DNA of 64,000 bases from Przewalskia tangutica. Lineage: Eukaryota > Streptophyta > Magnoliopsida > Solanales > Solanaceae. How positions within the stretch are numbered: the first letter of the stretch is position 1; each line of letters starts with the position of its first letter. The notes below the pieces were generated by a model that did not search any database, was not told where the DNA came from, and saw only the letters and a program-made list of their open reading frames with translations. Shown here one piece after another: positions 1 to 11,479 of the stretch. Position numbers and translations under genes: made by a program. The stretch spans positions 45,583,142 through 45,647,141 of the forward strand of contig CM056733.1 of NCBI GenBank assembly GCA_029844215.1, given 5' to 3'.

Positions 1-362
1 GTACAAAAAGTTTGGTCTTAAAGTTAGGCCTTGGACGATTTTTAGGCACAACTCACAAAGCGAACGGTTTTCCGACGAAACGTTTCCACAGCTTTCGTAG
101 GATAAATTCCGGCTATGTCATTTCTAATTTTTGCGGATTTTTCCGAGAGACGTAACACTTTGGACCAATGAGAGGGCGACACTTTCCACCCTCTCATTGG
201 TGGACTTGTCACGGCAATAGGGCCGATTGGATGACAATCCTTGTCATAAAGTTGGATAGATATTTTGTGTGCAAGTTGGCTAAGTACACTTGCCCTAATC
301 TTGACCTTACACTTGCCTAGCACTTGGCTAAATCTTGGCCATTGGTTGGCCATGTCTTGACC

Positions 363-370
363 TATAAATA
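363..370 (+). promoter_or_regulatory. TATA box of element A 5' LTR
   Basis: TATAAATA followed by CCCC. It lies about 405 bases into the LTR (allowing for the missing start) and recurs at the same place in every copy of this LTR family. Transcription would start some 30 bases downstream. Confidence 0.7.
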
Positions 371-1092
371 CCCCTCTTGAGATGAAGAGTTCTTCATCCA
401 CAAAAGCTTTCCAAGTCTAAAAATCCTTCCCTCTCCCTTTGTAAGCAATTCGTCCAACACACCCTCCTCGAGAAGCTTGGCGAGGCTACCCCCTAGCCTT
501 CAAACCTACCCCCCTCCTTGGTAGAAAAGTTGCCTTCTTGTATTGTTATAATGCCCAAAATACCTAGCCCAAATACCTTAGTACTTAGTAGAAGTTGTGA
601 AGAACTTCTAAGGTTTCCTTGAGCATACAACTTAGAGCAAAACCTTGCTCAGTAGCGACTTTTCTAGGATATTATTGGGCTTACCGGGTAACTAATCCTA
701 ACCCTCTTTTGAATTAGAGAATACTTCTTGTTGTAGAATAAGAATAAGTATAAATACTTAGAAGGTTATTAAGGAATAGAATTGAACTGTAACACCTTAG
801 AAGGGTATAAAGAAGAATATACTGATGTACTTACATGGGTGTTTTCACTGATGAACTTATATAGCTCACGGGTAGGGTTGTGCTGCCCGACTTTCCGTAG
901 AATTGAGGACCCTCTGTTTAGAATGACCTGAATAGTCTAGACTTTGATAGATATCTGTGACTATTATAGGTCGATTCTCTGCATCGACATACTCGACTTG
1001 GCGGTGGATTTCGAGAAGGTATGTGATTCTTCCTAAAGCATGATATTTTACAATATGTATATAGTACGGTAGACGTACATGTGTTAACTGAA

Positions 1093-1163
1093 TAATACTT
1101 ACGGCAATGCCTCACGGCTTAAGCCTGAATAATACGTACGGCAATGCCTCACGGCTTAAGCCT
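1093..1163 (+). repeat. Minisatellite, unit about 37 bp, two copies
   Basis: The unit contains GAATAATAC, GGCAATGCCTCACGG and CTTAAGC and occurs twice here and at 8415-8485. Other LTRs have one to three copies (D three, E two, B one), so copy number varies within the family. Confidence 0.75.
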
Positions 1164-1489
1164 GAATAATAAAGAACTGAAAACATTTCAAAAAGACTAC
1201 TTATTAACAGAAGAGAACTAATTGGTTTTTAAACAGAAGCTTAAGAGTTATACTAGCTTTATGGGAAGTAAGTATAAAGATTGATAAAAGAAACAAGTTT
1301 GCCTATGTGTTTATAACAGACTTATATTGTGAAAAGAATAAAAAGATGGTTTGATAAAGTAGACATGATATGATGCTATGTGTGTTAGTATCTTGTAACG
1401 TTTGTATAGGTGAGTATCCTTGTTGTGCTTATGTTACCTAAAGATAAGTTGTTATGTTAGTATACTATCACTCACCTCTTGAGATGATA

Positions 1490-1735
1490 CCGGGGGTTAA
1501 GCTGCCCTCCGATGCGGGGTAGACTTCGGTGATGCAGGACCATGATTCGAGAATACCTCATGCGGGTCGGGGGCCTATGCGAGCTCTGAGTTCGAGTTAG
1601 TATGCGGGGTTATGCCCTGCGGTCTATGTGGCCATGCGGACAGCGAGTCGGGGCGATGCAGGAGTAGCTACCCTCGATGCGGGGTTATACATCATGCGGG
1701 CCCATGCGAGTGGCCTATGCGGACTCCGGGAGTCC
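1490..1735 (+). repeat. Degenerate ATGCGG-rich array in LTR
   Basis: Irregularly spaced ATGCGG, CTATGCGA and related words occur about every 20-30 bases, with elevated GC against the AT-rich LTR around it. The same array is present in the other family-1 LTRs (8815-9060, 21300-21550, 28600-28810) and reversed in B, E and I. Confidence 0.7.
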
Positions 1736-2350
1736 AGGATTAGGCTTGCAGAAGGAGGATGTGGGCGAGTGGCCCTGTTTCGATCATCCGCAGCCTAGAC
1801 AAGACGTATTACAGTTACCTATTGTTGCTCTTGTTTGTGATGTGGCACTATGTGCGGTTTCCTTGGTTGTTTCACACATATTTGTAAACTGGTTTTAAAA
1901 ATAATATGTTTTCATTTAAGTACTTTCTGATTTCGCATACTTAGTACTGTTGTCTTGACCTCCTTCAGGCTGCGTTCATGCCGCAGTAAGGGCAGCAGTG
2001 CTAGATCCGCATCCTTAGGATCTACGTTGGTGTCGAGCTCCATCTCTTCCGAGGCTCTACTTTTGGTATGATCTCCTGTTGTAGATAGTTTTGTCTGATC
2101 GAGGGTATGGCGGGAACCTGTCGCCATAGTTGTATATTTCCTTAAGTGCGTAGTCATGTTATGCGATGTCGGATGTAATCGCTAAAACATGATTATATAT
2201 ATATCTTAGAAAGGCGTGTTTTCTCACATGTCATGTCTTGTTTTATAAACTGTTTCATGTCTTGCTTTATGTTTTCGCGATTACTCGATGTATGACTACT
2301 TGGGTGCCCGGTAAGGCACGATCCACGAGCCGGGCGAATCGTGACAAAAG

Positions 2351-2361
2351 TGGTATCGAGC
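2351..2361 (+). other. Primer binding site, element A
   Basis: TGGTATCGAGC four bases after the LTR end. The expected initiator tRNA-Met complement is TGGTATCAGAGC, which is present intact in elements E and H; one A is missing inside CAG here, a typical position for the CHG-linked gaps seen across the window. Confidence 0.85.
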
Positions 2362-2407
2362 GATTAATCCTCGGAAAGTGTCTACAGACCGTATCTAGTA
2401 GAGTCTT

Positions 2408-2441
2408 GATTATCGGTGTGTTGTGCACCACACCAATAATC
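2408..2441 (+). other. Leader hairpin with palindromic loop, element A
   Basis: Arms GATTAT-C-GGTGTG and CACACC-A-ATAATC pair over 12 bp with one mismatch, leaving an 8-base loop TTGTGCAC that contains the palindrome GTGCAC. It lies between PBS and gag. Layout resembles retroviral dimer initiation sites; function is inferred. Confidence 0.6.
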
Positions 2442-2551
2442 AGGAGGCTATAGGATATTTAGGATTGGTTTCCGTTCTTCTCATTCCGAGATCGTGCTTT
2501 AGAGGCATGTTATAGGTTGGACCCTCTAACGTATTCCTTTCTGTGCAGATT

Positions 2552-3815
2552 ATGCCTCGCGTAAAGCGGCAACCGGGCCCGAGAAGGGCAAAGCGGCCGA
2601 GGCGCTAGCGAGACACCCAGTCACGAGGCTCGAGGCCCAGTCTATACCAGAGACGGCGAGTTCTATGACGCCGCCGGCCCCAGCAGAGACCACAGTACCC
2701 ACACCTCCTGTCCCACAGTCTGGGGCGGAGGAGTTAGGGTACAAGGAGATGGCCCAGCTTTTGGCTAAAGTTGTGGCCCGATACGAGGAGAGGCTGGATC
2801 TGGCGGTTCAGTTCAGCTCGATCTTGTCGCACCGTTGTTCACCCGAGGCGAGAGTTTGAGGCTACGAGACTTTTGAGTAGCGCCGGAGTTTTATGGATCG
2901 AGGCGGGAGGATGATCCGCGAGTTCATCCGTCGGCAGAAGGATTTTGAGTGATCGGGCGTCGGAGACCGAGTCCGTGATCTTTGGGTCACATAAGGCTGC
3001 GTGATACGCGATCGATTGGTTTGATTCATGGGAGTTATCGGGAGAGCACGCGTCCCGGTACTTGGGATGAGTTCTCGAGGCTTTCCTCACTCACTTCTTG
3101 CCTCACGGATGAGAGGCGCGGTGATAGATTTTTACTCGAGGCGAGAGAAGGGCCGTCGGGAGTACAATGTCGAGTTTGATTCATTGGCTCGATATGTCCC
3201 GGCATTGGTAGCGATATGGAGGATAGGGTGCACCGCTATGTCAGGCTGAAGCGACTATATGGCGAGTCATGTGCGGGGTTTCTCTCGGTAGGGTATGGAC
3301 ATTACCGCGCATGCGAGCTCACGCCCTTGGATGCGAGGCCGAAGGTCGGCGAGTGGGCGACGGCGGCGAGAAGAAGGCCGGGGCGGGAGGGTCTTCGGTG
3401 GTTATCGTGGTGGCGGCCTCGGCGATCTAGATTCGCACCACGGCCGGACAGAGCACTCCTGCCGTCCTCGGCCACGGCCGCGATTTTGGCGGACTGGGGC
3501 CCGGGGCTTGGGCGTCGAGTAGCGAGAGTGCGACCGATCGGGACCACCCGGTGTGGCCGTCACGGTAGATCCCATTACGGGAAGTGTGGTACTACTTTTG
3601 GATCTTGTTACGATTGTAGCGGCGAGTCACTTTGCGAAGATCGGCCAGAGCGGGGCCCGGTGGTAGGGCTCGGCCCGAGTTCTTGCGCTTCATCATCTCC
3701 TCAGATTACTCGCCGGGCGAGTGCTCATGGAGTCGCCAGTCGCGGCCGTGGCTCGGAGTCGATTCTAGCGGTCCTCGAGCGCATTTATGCTTTGTCCGGT
3801 AAGCGAGGATCGTGA
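2552..3815 (+). pseudogene. gag: gag of element A, frameshifted
   Basis: Gag would form the virus-like particle and bind element RNA. The start ATG at 2552 begins a basic peptide (MPRVK...) matching the gag starts of B, D and E. A proline/alanine-rich segment follows (PPAPAETTVPTPPVP, about 2665-2715), then EELGYKEMAQLLA, a capsid-like region, and a glycine/arginine-rich C-terminal part open from 3216 to 3815. A degraded CCHC zinc knuckle lies near 3575-3650 (CGTTFGSCYDC, then CED in place of the final spacing). Several frameshifts separate these pieces, mostly where CAG or CTG is expected, so the true allele may be less damaged. Confidence 0.8.
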
Positions 3816-4170
3816 GGCCTCACCGATGTCGTCCACGGTACCTTATCGGTTCTGGATTTGATATGTATGCTTTGATAGATCGGGTTCTACTGTCTATATA
3901 TCTCCCTTGTTGCTAGTAGGATAGGGATAGAGCACGAGTCCATAGACCGCTTCGAGGTAGCTACGCGATGGGTGATTCGATGGTAGCTCGGCGGGTATAT
4001 AGAGCTTGTCTGTGATCATTTACGATCGTCGGACCGCCGACTTGATAGAGTTGGAGATGATTGACTTCGATGTGATCATGGGGATGGATTGGCTAGCTTC
4101 CTGCTACGCCAATGTAGACTGCAGAGAGAGAATAGTACGGTTCCAGTTTCCTGAGGAGCCGGTTGTCGAG
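3816..4170 (+). pseudogene. Aspartic protease region of element A
   Basis: Retropepsin would process the polyprotein. The active-site neighbourhood is at about 3865-3895 (YALIDR-GST in two frames; intact relatives read ALIDPGST). The C-terminal part is clean at 4054-4170 and contains VIMGMDWLASCYANVDC, the usual end of Ty3/gypsy protease. At least one frameshift falls between the two. It continues without a clear boundary into RT. Confidence 0.75.
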
Positions 4171-5030
4171 TGGGAGAACGCGGTATCGCCGAGGGTAGGT
4201 TTATTTCCTACCTCATGGCTAGGAAGATGGTGCGAGAAGGGTATATCTACCATCTCGTTCGGGTGTTTGATCATCAAGGCTGCGGTGCAGATTTTCCGTC
4301 GATTCCGATGATCGGTGAGTTCCCAGACGTGTTTCCAGATGACCTCCCGGGTATCCCTCCTGAGAGGGAGATCGAGTTTTGTATAGATGTGTTGCCAGAT
4401 ACTCGGCCTATTTCCATTCCGCCTTACAGAATGGCACCTGCCGAGTTGAGAGAGTTGAAGGATCAACTTAGGGATTTGCTAGAGAAGGGCTTCATTAGGC
4501 CTAGTGTTTCTCCCTGGGGAGCGCCGGTATTGTTCGTGAAGAAGAAGGACGGGACGCTGCGCATGTGTGTTAATTACAGGCAGCTGAACAAGGTGACCAT
4601 TAAGAACAGATACCCCCTTCCCAGGATTGATGATTTGTTCGACGGTTGCGGTGCGAGATGTTTCTCAAGATTGATCTGCGATCGGGCTATCATCAGTGCG
4701 AGTCGAGAGGTGGATGTCCACTAGATCGCATTCCGACCGTGCGGGCATTATGAGTTGTGGTCATGTCTTTTGGGTTGACCAATGCTCGTGGTATTCATGG
4801 ATTTGATGAACCGAGTGTTCAAACCATTTTGGACACGTTTGTGATAGTGTTCATTGATGATATCTTGGTTTATTCGCTCGAGCGGGAGCATGCGGAGCAT
4901 TTGAGGCTGTCTTGTGATTCTCCAGACCAGGCTTATGCGCCAAGTTTTCCAAATGTGAGTTTTGGTTAACTTGATGGCGTTTCTTGGGCATATTATCGGG
5001 TGATGGCATTCGAGTTGATCTGGCCAAGAT
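4171..5030 (+). pseudogene. pol: Reverse transcriptase of element A, broken
   Basis: The N-terminal half is the longest clean stretch of this copy: EFPDVFPDDLPGIPP near 4314, GFIRPSVSPWGAPVLFVKKK near 4486, then MCVNYRQLNKVT and YPLPRIDDLFD to about 4640. These are conserved Ty3/gypsy RT blocks. After a frameshift the catalytic block is FIDDILVYS, with FIDD at 4850-4861 (the family's YxDD box), followed by a remnant of AFLGHII near 4980. RT would copy element RNA into DNA in the particle. A stop and frameshifts around 4640-4757 prevent a continuous product. Confidence 0.88.
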
Positions 5031-5620
5031 CGGCGATCGAGACTTGGCCTGAACCTACTACTCCGACAGAGGTTCGCGATTTTACGGGCCTTGCGAGGAT
5101 ATTATCGGCGGTTCGTGGAGAAGTTTGCTTCTATCTACGCACCATTGACTAGGTGACTCGGAAAGCGGCCAAGTTTGATGGTGATGCTTGTGGCGGGGTT
5201 TCGATTCTTTGAAAGAGAAAGCGGCAGCGCCCGTTCTTACTCTTCGGAGGTCCGGATGGTTACGTGGTGTATTGTGATCGTCGGGCATCGGGTTGGGATG
5301 TGTGTTGATGCAGCGGGGCGAGTTATAGCATCACAGCGTCCGGCGGCTTAAGATACACGGAGGAACTACCACCCATTATTTGGAGCCGGCGGTGATTCAC
5401 GCTTTAAAGATGCGGAGGCACTATTTGTATGGGGTTCACGTGGATATTTATACAGACCACAAGAGCCTCCGTATATCTTCACCAGAGGGAGTGAACTTCA
5501 CGGCAGACGGTGGTTAGAGTTGCTTAAGGATTATGACGTCAATATCTGTACCACCCGGAAGGCCAATGTTGTGGCGTATGCTCTTAGTCGTAGGTCGATG
5601 GGAGTCTATCGGAGTGCGGC
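5031..5620 (+). pseudogene. pol: RNase H region of element A, broken
   Basis: A thumb/connection remnant (FASIYAPLTR) is followed by the RNase H core, seen as GYVVYCD and ASGLGCV-type residues near 5255-5310 and IYTDHKSLR near 5450-5475. This domain would remove RNA from the RNA:DNA hybrid. Frameshifts occur every 50-100 bases. The order RT then RNase H then integrase is as in other Ty3/gypsy elements. Confidence 0.75.
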
Positions 5621-7130
5621 CAGAGGAGGGGCATGGTTCGTGATTTGCATCGATTAGCGAGCCTTGGTGTCCGCTTGATTGATTACGATAGCGATGGGGT
5701 TAGAGTTCGTGAGGTTGCGAGTCTTCCATCGTCGAGAGGTGAAGAGAAGCCGATTCGAGGATCCGGTTTGCACGTTATCGTGATACTGACTCTTCGTGAG
5801 GGCAAGGGTCCTTTTGAGGTAGCACACGATGGGCGCTAAGGTTTGAGGGCGAGTTGTGTGTTCCGGATGTTTGAGGACTTCGGCGAGTTCTTGGGGAAGC
5901 ACACGGTAGCGCGTTACTCCATCCGTCGGTCGACCAAGATGTACCACGACCTTAGATCCGTGTATTGGTGGGATGGTTTGAAGAGGGCGTTGCGAGTTCG
6001 TAGCTCGATTGCGTGTTGTCGGCAGTGAAGGTAGAGCACGAGGCACGGTGGTTTTATTCTGACGATAGAGATCCGACCGGAAGTGGGAGGTGATCAACAT
6101 GGACTTCATCACGGGATTGCCTCGCACTCGGAGGAGACATGATTCTATATGGGTTATCGTCGGCGGTGTGAAATCAGCCCACTTTCTTCCGTCGGGACGA
6201 CTTTTTCGGTGAGGATTATGCGGACTTTACATCCGAGAGATCGTCGATCGCATGGAGTCCCTACTGATCATATCGCATGCAGGAGCCCGGTTTACGGCCA
6301 ACTCGGAGGTCCTTCCGAGAGGGTTTAGGGACGCAGTGAGCTGAGTCTGCATTTCATCCACGAGCAGACGGACAGCGAGCGCACTATCCGCACTCGAGGA
6401 TATCTTTGCGAGCTGTGTTATTGACCGATGGTAGTTGGGAGGATCATTTGCCTCTAGTTGAGTTCGCGTATAATAATAGCTACCACTCCGGTATTCGGAT
6501 GGCGCCTTATGAGGCCTTGTATGGGAGGAAGTGCGGTCGCCTATAGGTTGGTTCGAGGTGGGCGAGTGCGGCTAGTGGGACGATTTGGTGCGGCGAGCGA
6601 TGGATAAGGTGAAGCTTATCCGAGGCGGCTATTGGACTCGTAGTCGGCCAATCGTATGCAGATCATCGTCGTCGACATCTGGAGTTTGCAGTTGATGATT
6701 GGGTTTTCCTGAAGGTGTCACCCATGAAGGGTGTGATGAGATTCGGGAAGAAGGGGAAACTCAGCCCAAGGTACATTGGGCCGTTTCAGATTGTCGCGAG
6801 GTAGGCAAGGTTGCCTATGAGTTGGATCTGCCGTCCGATCTGGAGGCAGTGCATCCGGTGTTTCACGTTTCTATGCTGAGGAGATGTATCGGGGATCCAT
6901 CTAGAGTACATCCGATTGACGATGTCCAGGTGACCGAGGGGTTATCGTATGAGGAGATTCCCATAGCGATAATCGATCGTCAGGTTAGGCGTCTGCGGAC
7001 GAAGGACGTGGCTTCCGTCAAAGTCTTGTGGCGGAGCAGGCTCGAGGAGGAGATGACGTGGGAAGCCGAGGAGGACATGAGGCGAAGTATCCTCACTGCT
7101 CCCCACCCTCGGGTAATTCACTTTCCTACT
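5621..7130 (+). pseudogene. pol: Integrase plus chromodomain-like C-terminus, element A
   Basis: Integrase would insert the cDNA. The zinc-binding N-terminal part includes MYHDLRSVYWWDGLKR near 5940-5990 with paired histidines and a CxxC remnant near 6010. The catalytic core begins at INMDFITGLP near 6090-6120 and continues through AYNNSYHS-like residues near 6465-6490. The C-terminal part is open from 6699: VAYELDLPSDLEAVHPVFHV, then IPIAIIDRQVRRLR and ASVKVLW and MTWEAEEDM (about 6955-7085), matching the chromodomain-like tail of Tekay-type chromoviruses, thought to guide insertion to heterochromatin. Core frames are broken repeatedly. Confidence 0.85.
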
Positions 7131-7259
7131 TGTAAATCTTCATTATCGTTTATGCCTAAGTGTTGTTTATGGCCGTGTGTGGCTTTTGCAAACTGTTTAA
7201 GTGTTGAAGAACCTTATCGTTATCTGTCTTGGGAAGGAACATTCGGGACGAATGTTTCT

Positions 7260-7272
7260 AAGGAGGGGAGAA
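7260..7272 (+). other. Polypurine tract, element A
   Basis: AAGGAGGGGAGAA directly before the 3' LTR start TGTTATACC. It would prime plus-strand DNA synthesis. Confidence 0.85.
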
Positions 7273-9668
7273 TGTTATACCCCGTATTTCCAGAGTATGT
7301 ACGTAAAGGAATACGTACAAAAAGTTTGGTCTTAAAGTTAGGCCTTGGACGATTTTTAGGCACAACTCACAAAGCGAACGGTTTTCCGACGAAACGTTTC
7401 CACAGCTTTCATAGGATAAATTCCGGCTATGTCATTTCTTATTTTTGCGGATTTTTCCGAGAGACGTAACACTTTGGACCAATGAGAGGGCGACACTTTC
7501 CACCCTCTCATTGGTGGACTTGTCACGGCAATAGGGCCGATTGGATGACAATCCTTGTCATAAAGTTGGATAGATATTTTGTGTGCAAGTTGGCTAGGTA
7601 CACTTGCCTTAATCTTGACCTTACACTTGCCTAGCACTTGGCTAAATCTTGGCCATTGGTTGGCCATGTCTTGACCTATAAATACCCCTCTTGAGATGAA
7701 GAGTTCTTCATCCACAAAAGCTTTCAAGTCTTGAAAAATCCTCCCCTCTCCCTTGTGAGCAATTCGTCCAAACACCCCCTCCTCGCGAAGCTTGGCCGAG
7801 GCGACCCCACCCCTAGCCTAGCCAAACCTACCCCCTTGGTAGAAAAGTTGCCTTCTTGTATTGTTATAATGCCCAAAATACCTAGCCCAAATACCTTAGT
7901 ACTTAGTAGAAGTTGTGAAGAACTTCTAAGGTTTCTGGAGCATACAACTTAGGAGCAAAACCTTGCTCAGTAGCGACTTTTCTAGGATATTATTGGGCTT
8001 ACCGAGGTAACTAATCCTAACCTCTTTTGAATTAGAAAATACTTACTGTTGTAGAATAAGAATAAGTATAAATACTTAGAAGGTTATTAAGGAATAGAAT
8101 TGAATCAGAACACCTTAGAAGGGTATAAAGAAGAATATCTGATGTACTTACATGGGAATTTGTTTTCACGATGAACTTATATAGCTCACCGGTAGGGTTG
8201 TGCTGCCCGACTTTCCGTAGAATTGAGGACCCTCTGTTTAGAATGACCTCTGAGAATAGTCTAGACTTTGATAGATATCTGTGACTATTATAGGCCGATT
8301 CTCTGCGCGCGACATACTCGACTTGGCAGGTGGATTTCGCCGAGAAGGTATGTGATTCTTCCTAAAGCATGATATTTTACAATATGTATATAGTACGGTA
8401 GACGTACATGTGTTAACTGAATAATACTTACGGCAATGCCTCACGGCTTAAGCTCGAATAATACGTCTGGCAATGCCTGGCTTAAGCTGAATAATAAGAA
8501 TCAAAACATTTCAAAAAGACTACTTATTAATGTAAGAGAACTAATTGGTTTTTAAATGTGCTTAAGAGTTATACTAGCTTTATGGGAAGTAAGTATAAAG
8601 ATTGATAAAAGAAACAAGTTTGCCTATGTGTTTATAACAGACTTATATTGTGAAAAGAATAAAAAGATGGTTTGATAAAGTAGACATGATATGATGCTAT
8701 GTGTGTTAGTATCTTGTAACGTTTGTATAGGTGAGTATCCTTGTTGTGCTTATGTTACCTAAAGATAAGTTGTTATGTTAGTATACTATCACTCACCTCT
8801 TGAGATGATACAGGGGTTAAAGCGCCTCCGTCTGCGGGGTAGACTCGGCGATGCAGGACCGTGATTCGAGAATACCTCATGCGGGTCGGGGGCCTATGCG
8901 AGCTACGAGAGTTCGAGTTAGTATGCGGGGTTATGCCCATGCGGTCTATGTGGCCATGCGGACGAGTCGGGGCGATGCCGAGGAGTAGCTACCCTCGATG
9001 CGGGGTTATACATCATGCGGGCCCATGCGAGTGGCCTATGCGGACTCCGGGAGTCCAGGATTAGGCTTGCAGAAGGAGGATGTGGGCGAGTGGCCTGTTT
9101 CGATCATCCGCGGCCTAGACAAGGCGTATTCTGATTACCTATTGTTGCTCTTGTTTGTGATGTGGCACTATGTGCGGTTTCCTTGGTTGTTTCACACATA
9201 TTTGTAAACTGGTTTTAAAAATAATATGTTTTCATTTAAGTACTTTACAGTTTCGCATACTTAGTACCGTTGTTATCGACCTCCTTGAAGCTGCGTTCAT
9301 GCGCGGTAAGGGCAAGCAGTGCTAGATCCGCATCCTTAGGATCTCGTTGGTGTCGAGAGCTCCATCTCTTCCGAGGCTCTACTTTTGGTATGATCTCCTG
9401 TTGTAGATAGTTTTTATGCTGATCGAGGTATGGCGGCCCTGTCCGCCATAGTTGTATATTTCCTTAGAAGTGCGTAGTCATGTTATGCGATGTCGGATGT
9501 AAATCGCTAAAACATGATTATATATATATGCGAAAGCGATGTTTTCTCACATGTCGTGTCTTGTTTTATAAAGCTGTTTCATGTCTTGCTTTATGTTTCC
9601 ACGATTACTCGATGTATGACTACTTGGTGCCCGGTAATGCACGATCACGGGCATGAACAGTCGTGACA
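7273..9668 (+). repeat. 3' LTR of element A
   Basis: Complete at 2396 bp, from TGTTATACCCC to GTCGTGACA. It repeats the 5' LTR including the minisatellite at 8415-8485, the ATGCGG array at 8815-9060 and the hairpin-rich module at about 9263-9455. Immediately after it begins reversed chromodomain sequence of element B. Confidence 0.93.
7677..7684 (+). promoter_or_regulatory. TATA box of element A 3' LTR
   Basis: TATAAATA followed by CCCC, 404 bases into the LTR, the counterpart of 363-370. A 3' LTR promoter could drive read-through into element B in antisense. Confidence 0.65.
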
Positions 9669-10960
9669 TCCGCAGACGCCTAACCTGACGATCAATTATC
9701 GCTATGGGAATATCCTCATACGATAACCCCTCGGTCACCTGGACATCGTCAATCGGGTGTACTCTAGATGGATCCCCTATACATCTCCTCAACATAGAAA
9801 CGTGAAAAACCGGATGCACTGCCTCCAGATCGGACGGCAGATCCAACTCATAGGCAACCTTGCCTACCCTGCGGACAATCTGATAGGGCCTAATGTACCT
9901 TGGGCTGAGTTTCCCTTCTTCCCGAACCTCATCACACCCTTCATGGGTGACACCTTCAGGAAAACCCAATCATCAACCTCGAACTCGGATCGCGGCGACG
10001 ATGATCTGCGTATGACTTCATCGACTCGAGTCGATGCCGCTCCTGGATAAGCTTCACCTTATCCACTGCCTGTTGCACCAAATCTGGTCCCACTAACTGC
10101 ACCTCGCCCACATCGAACCAGCCTATCGGCGATCTGCACTTCTTCCCGTACAAGGCCTCATAAGGCGCCATCTGAATACTGGAGTGGTAGCTATTATTAT
10201 ATGCAAACTCAACTAGAGGCAAATGATCCTCGGCTACCCACGGTCAATAACGGGCTCGCGACATATCCTCGAAGTCGGATAGTGCGCTCGGCTGTCCGTC
10301 TCGTGGATGGAATGCGATGCTCGAGCTCACTGCGTCCTCTAAACCATTCGGAAAGACCTCCAGTTGGTTATGGCCGGGCTCCTGCATGCGATATGATCGA
10401 AATAGGGACTCCATGCGATCGACGATCTCTCGGATGTAAAGTCCGCATAATCCTCAGAAAAAGTCGTCCGACGGAAGAAAGTGGGCTGATTTCGTCGACT
10501 GTCGGCGATAACCCGGATAGAATCATGCTTCCTCGAGTGCGAGGTAATCCTGTGATAAAGTTCATGTTGATCACCTCCACTTCGGTCGGGATCTCTATCG
10601 TCGCAACAAACCACCGTGCCTCGGTGCTCTATCTTCACTGCGACAACACGGGCGAGCCACAAACTCGCAACGTCCTTCAAGCCATCCCACCAATACACGG
10701 ATCCGAGGTCGTGGTACATCTTGAGTCGACCGGATGGATAGAGTAACGTCTTGTGTGCTTCCCTAGAACTCTGCCAAGTCTGCAATATCCGAACACACAA
10801 CACGCCCTCGAACCTTAACACCCCATCGTGCTACCTCGAAAGGACCCTTCCTCACGAAGAGTCGTATCGCGTGCAGCGTCAAAACCGGATCCTCAAATGT
10901 TGCCTCTTCCTCGCCGGCGATGGAAGACTCGGCAACCTCTCGAACTCGAACCCACGCTAT
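9669..10960 (-). pseudogene. pol: Integrase-chromodomain of element B, cut by element A
   Basis: Read from 10960 down, the region holds MYHDLGSVYWWDGLK near 10700, a core with frameshifts at 10340-10640, then an open stretch LPLVEFAYNNSYHSS, APYEALYGKKCRSPIGWFDV at 10090-10222. The C-terminal part is clean at 9669-9969 (VAYELDLPSDLEAVHPVFHV, then IPIAIIDRQVRRLR). The chromodomain stops exactly at 9669, where the LTR of A begins, so A interrupts it. The apparent read-through into A (to 9547) is not a real protein end. Confidence 0.88.
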
Positions 10961-11479
10961 CGTAATCAATCAAATGGACACCAAGCTCGCTAATCGATGC
11001 AAATCGCGAACCATGCCCTCCTCCCGGCACATCCGATAGGCTACCCATCGACTCTACGACTAAGGCATACGCCTGATATTGGCCTTCCGGGTGGTACGGG
11101 ATATCAACATCGTAATCCTTAAGTAACTCTAACCACCGCTCTGCGTAAGTTCGGCTCCTCTGGTGAAGATATCTTTGGAGGCTCTTGTGGTGCGTATAAA
11201 TATCCACATGAACCCATACAAATAGTGCCTCGGATCTTGGCGTGAATCACCGCCAACTCAAATCATGGGTGGGGTAGTTTCTCTCATGCTTCTTAAGTGT
11301 CGGGATCGTCGCTATAACCTTGCCTGCTGCGTCAACACACATCCCAACCGATGCGACGCGTCACAATACACGACATAGCCGTCTGGACCTGCGGAAGAGT
11401 AAACGAGGCGGTCGTCGATCTCTCGCCGATGGCGGAAACCCTGCCACACGCGTCAGTCGCAAACTTAGCCGCCTTACGA
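10961..11479 (-). pseudogene. pol: RNase H region of element B, broken
   Basis: The end of the RNase H domain is readable at 11040-11207: MDIYTHHKSLQRYL, then ERWLELLKDYDVDI, close to the intact pattern IYTDHKSL and RRWLELLKDY. The upstream core near 11300-11430 is frameshifted; the expected VVYCDAS block lies around 11340-11375. A spacer with LIDYDS leads to integrase near 10960. Confidence 0.75.

Larger units (their letters stand above)
1..2346 (+). repeat. 5' LTR of element A (truncated at window edge)
   Basis: Nearly identical to 7273-9668. It ends in GTGACA immediately before the PBS. U3 is short, with a TATA box at 363-370; the following 2 kb would be R and U5. Inside it are a 37-bp minisatellite, an ATGCGG-rich array and a hairpin-rich module near the 3' end. 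Small indels between the two LTRs concentrate at CAG, CTG and CCG sites, so LTR divergence should not be used for dating as it stands. Confidence 0.92.
1..9668 (+). mobile_element. Element A: Ty3/gypsy chromovirus (Tekay/Del-like), left end cut by window
   Basis: Two copies of one long repeat, 1-2346 and 7273-9668, flank a 4.9-kb internal region holding, in order, a tRNA-Met type PBS, gag, protease, RT, RNase H, integrase, a chromodomain-like segment and a polypurine tract. The order PR-RT-RH-IN defines Ty3/gypsy, and the chromodomain-like end points to chromoviruses. The first roughly 46 bases of the 5' LTR lie outside the window. The right end abuts the chromodomain of element B, so A inserted into B; its target duplication would be TCCGC (9669-9673), but the left copy is not visible. 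All coding frames are interrupted. Confidence 0.93.

Noticed and set aside
3302..3547. Antisense frame opposite gag of A
   Set aside because: GC-rich gag sequence has few stops on either strand; residues are biased to arginine and proline and show no similarity.
9547..9969. Integrase-like frame of B that ends in LTR sequence of A
   Set aside because: The last 40 codons are LTR of A read in antisense; the fusion is an insertion junction, not a gene.
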